Assembly: GCA_016208545.1 (NCBI GenBank)
Contig: JACQXU010000047.1
Span: 1 to 5,629 of the forward strand
DNA length: 5,629 bases
Source of the DNA: Candidatus Uhrbacteria bacterium
Lineage (GTDB): Bacteria > Patescibacteriota > Patescibacteriia > UBA9934 > GWF2-40-263
Reading direction: 5' to 3'
The position numbers were made by a program, and so were the translations under genes. Below the pieces are notes generated by a model. That model did no database searches. It was not told where the DNA came from and saw only the letters and a program-made list of their open reading frames with translations. Of the stretch, positions 4,452-5,629 are shown piece by piece (position 1 is the first letter of the stretch; each line of letters opens with the position of its first letter).

Positions 4452-5629
4452 TCTTTTTTTGAGACACGAAATTGCAAAGCCTCTGCCAGATGATATTCTT
4501 CAACTATTTTTGACTGGGCAAGGTCAGCAATTGTACGCGCAACTTTTTGAATTCGAAAATATCCGCGTGCGCTAATCATTCCATGAGAAAACGCTTCGTC
4601 CAAAAGCGTTTTTGCTTTTTGCGACAAGCTCGCGAAAGTTTTAAGTTCAGATGAACTCATTTCGTGGTTAAGTTTTATATATGTTCCTTCAAAACGGTTT
4701 TGTTGAATTTCGCGTGCAATCACAACTCGATCGCGAACTTGCTCGGAAGTTTCTCCTAGATTTTCCGCAGTCAAATCTTTTGGTTCAACATTTGGAACAT
4801 CAATTACCATGTCTATTCGATCAATAAGCGGTCCGGAAATTCGTTTTTGATATTGATCAATTTCTCTTGCGCTACAATTACAAACACGTTTTGGATCATT
4901 CAAAAATCCGCAAGAACACGGATTTCTAGTTGCAATAAGCTGAAACCGAGCTGGAAAAGTAAATGCGCCAGCGGCTCTTGCAACAGTCACAACGCCGTCT
5001 TCAAGCGGCTGGCGCAAGTTTTCAAGAACATGACGCTGAAATTCCGGAAGTTCATCAAGAAATAAAACACCTCGATGCGCCAAACTCACTTCTCCAGGTG
5101 CAGGCCATGATCCGCCGCCAATTAAAGACGTTGCAGAAGATGAATGGTGAGGATTTCGAAATGGACGAGCAAATGAAAGATGGTTTTCCAAATGTGAAAT
5201 GTTTGCAATTGAAGCAATGCTTGCGACTTCGATCGCTTCTTCATAGGAAAGAGGCGGAAGAATTGAAGGAAAAGTTTTAGCAAGCAGAGTTTTTCCAGTT
5301 CCTGGCGGGCCTTGAAGCAAAACATTATGTCCGCCAGCGGCCGCGATTTCGAGTCCACGTTTAGCAAACGACTGGCCGCAAATAAGTGAAAAACACATTT
5401 CATCTTTTTGAAATTTTGGTTTCTCCGGTTCTGATTTCTCGATCAAAAAGTCGCCGTTTAAGTGCGTGAGCAGTTGTTTAAATGATTCAACTCCGAAAAC
5501 TTGCACGTTTTCAATCATTGCGGCTTCTTTAGCGTTTTCTTTTGGAACAAAAAGAGTCGTTTTTGAAATTGTGCTTGCCATAACAGCGGTTGGAAGCACT
5601 CCTTGAACACTTCGAACTTCGCCATGCAA
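4448..5629 (-). CDS. comM: ComM/YifB-type AAA+ ATPase, N-terminus beyond window
   Basis: A magnesium-chelatase-like AAA+ protein of the ComM (YifB) family. ComM is known as a hexameric helicase that promotes branch migration when incoming single-stranded DNA recombines during natural transformation. The first codon present, TTG at 5629-5627, reads as Leu inside the family motif (L)HGEVRSVQGVLP, not as a start. Family members have about 500 residues, so roughly the first 110-120 are missing. Visible, numbered from the window edge: the end of the ChlI-like N-domain (to about 60), Walker A GPPGTGKT (107-114), FRNPHHSSSATSLIGGG (157-173), Walker B GVLFLDELPEF (187-197; D192, E193), a cysteine cluster in NPCSCGF and CNCS (C238, C240, C250, C252) that may bind metal, an arginine-finger region GPLIDRIDM (266-274) and sensor-2 SARGYFRIQKVARTIADL (353-370). 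All key residues are present. It ends in HLAEALQFR plus a short tail, stop TAA. Its last 4 nt overlap the convergent zinc-ribbon gene; no terminator is seen. Confidence 0.96.
   Translation of the reverse strand: MHGEVRSVQGVLPTAVMASTISKTTLFVPKENAKEAAMIENVQVFGVESFKQLLTHLNGDFLIEKSEPEKPKFQKDEMCFSLICGQSFAKRGLEIAAAGGHNVLLQGPPGTGKTLLAKTFPSILPPLSYEEAIEVASIASIANISHLENHLSFARPFRNPHHSSSATSLIGGGSWPAPGEVSLAHRGVLFLDELPEFQRHVLENLRQPLEDGVVTVARAAGAFTFPARFQLIATRNPCSCGFLNDPKRVCNCSAREIDQYQKRISGPLIDRIDMVIDVPNVEPKDLTAENLGETSEQVRDRVVIAREIQQNRFEGTYIKLNHEMSSSELKTFASLSQKAKTLLDEAFSHGMISARGYFRIQKVARTIADLAQSKIVEEYHLAEALQFRVSKKD

Noticed and set aside
4963..5280. Plus-strand open frame of 105 codons inside comM
   Set aside because: It is antisense to the Walker A/Walker B region of comM, is Gln-rich by reversal of codon pattern, and has no supporting signals.
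5627..5629. TTG at the right edge as the start of comM
   Set aside because: The residues LHGEVRSVQGVLP belong to the interior of the ComM N-domain, so this is a Leu codon and the gene continues beyond the window.

Overview
This window looks like a chromosomal segment of a Candidate Phyla Radiation (Patescibacteria) bacterium, perhaps Parcubacteria-like. The basis is AT-leaning composition, compact gene packing with one 4-base tail-to-tail overlap, and protein types I associate with that radiation: a two-part HTH protein, a membrane-anchored LysM-M23 peptidase with a basic N-terminal prefix, a small zinc-ribbon membrane protein and ComM. This placement is inference from memory of the families, not a search. 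No in-frame TGA interrupts any gene, so nothing suggests the recoded UGA of Gracilibacteria/Absconditabacteria.

Layout. Bases 1-410 (minus) hold the start of a GTG-initiated gene that runs off the left edge. Its product looks like a DNA-binding protein with two HTH-like segments, and its codon use is clearly unlike that of the peptidase gene. It has its own strong promoter, a strong Shine-Dalgarno and an inverted repeat at the predicted transcription start. A strong hairpin at 515-547 separates it from hppA (594-2585, minus), a complete membrane pyrophosphatase with the K+-independent proton-pump signature. Bases 2586-2893 form a divergent control region with two back-to-back sigma70-like promoters. 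One drives hppA through a nearly G-free leader without Shine-Dalgarno. The other drives a plus-strand pair: a LysM-LysM-M23 endopeptidase (2894-4036) and a 124-residue zinc-ribbon membrane protein (4077-4451). The peptidase frame is open for 58 codons upstream of its first ATG and reads like protein, so the true N-terminus is probably longer and starts at a non-standard codon. From the right edge, comM (4448-5629, minus, N-terminus missing) runs convergently and its stop overlaps the stop of the zinc-ribbon gene.

Together: PPi-driven membrane energisation (hppA), cell-wall remodelling at the membrane (M23 protein plus its small membrane neighbour), and recombination of incoming DNA (comM). 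I see no mobile element, CRISPR array, tRNA or rRNA. The window is mostly housekeeping. The points most worth a second look are the left-edge HTH gene and its control region, the non-canonical start of the peptidase, and the unusual hppA leader.
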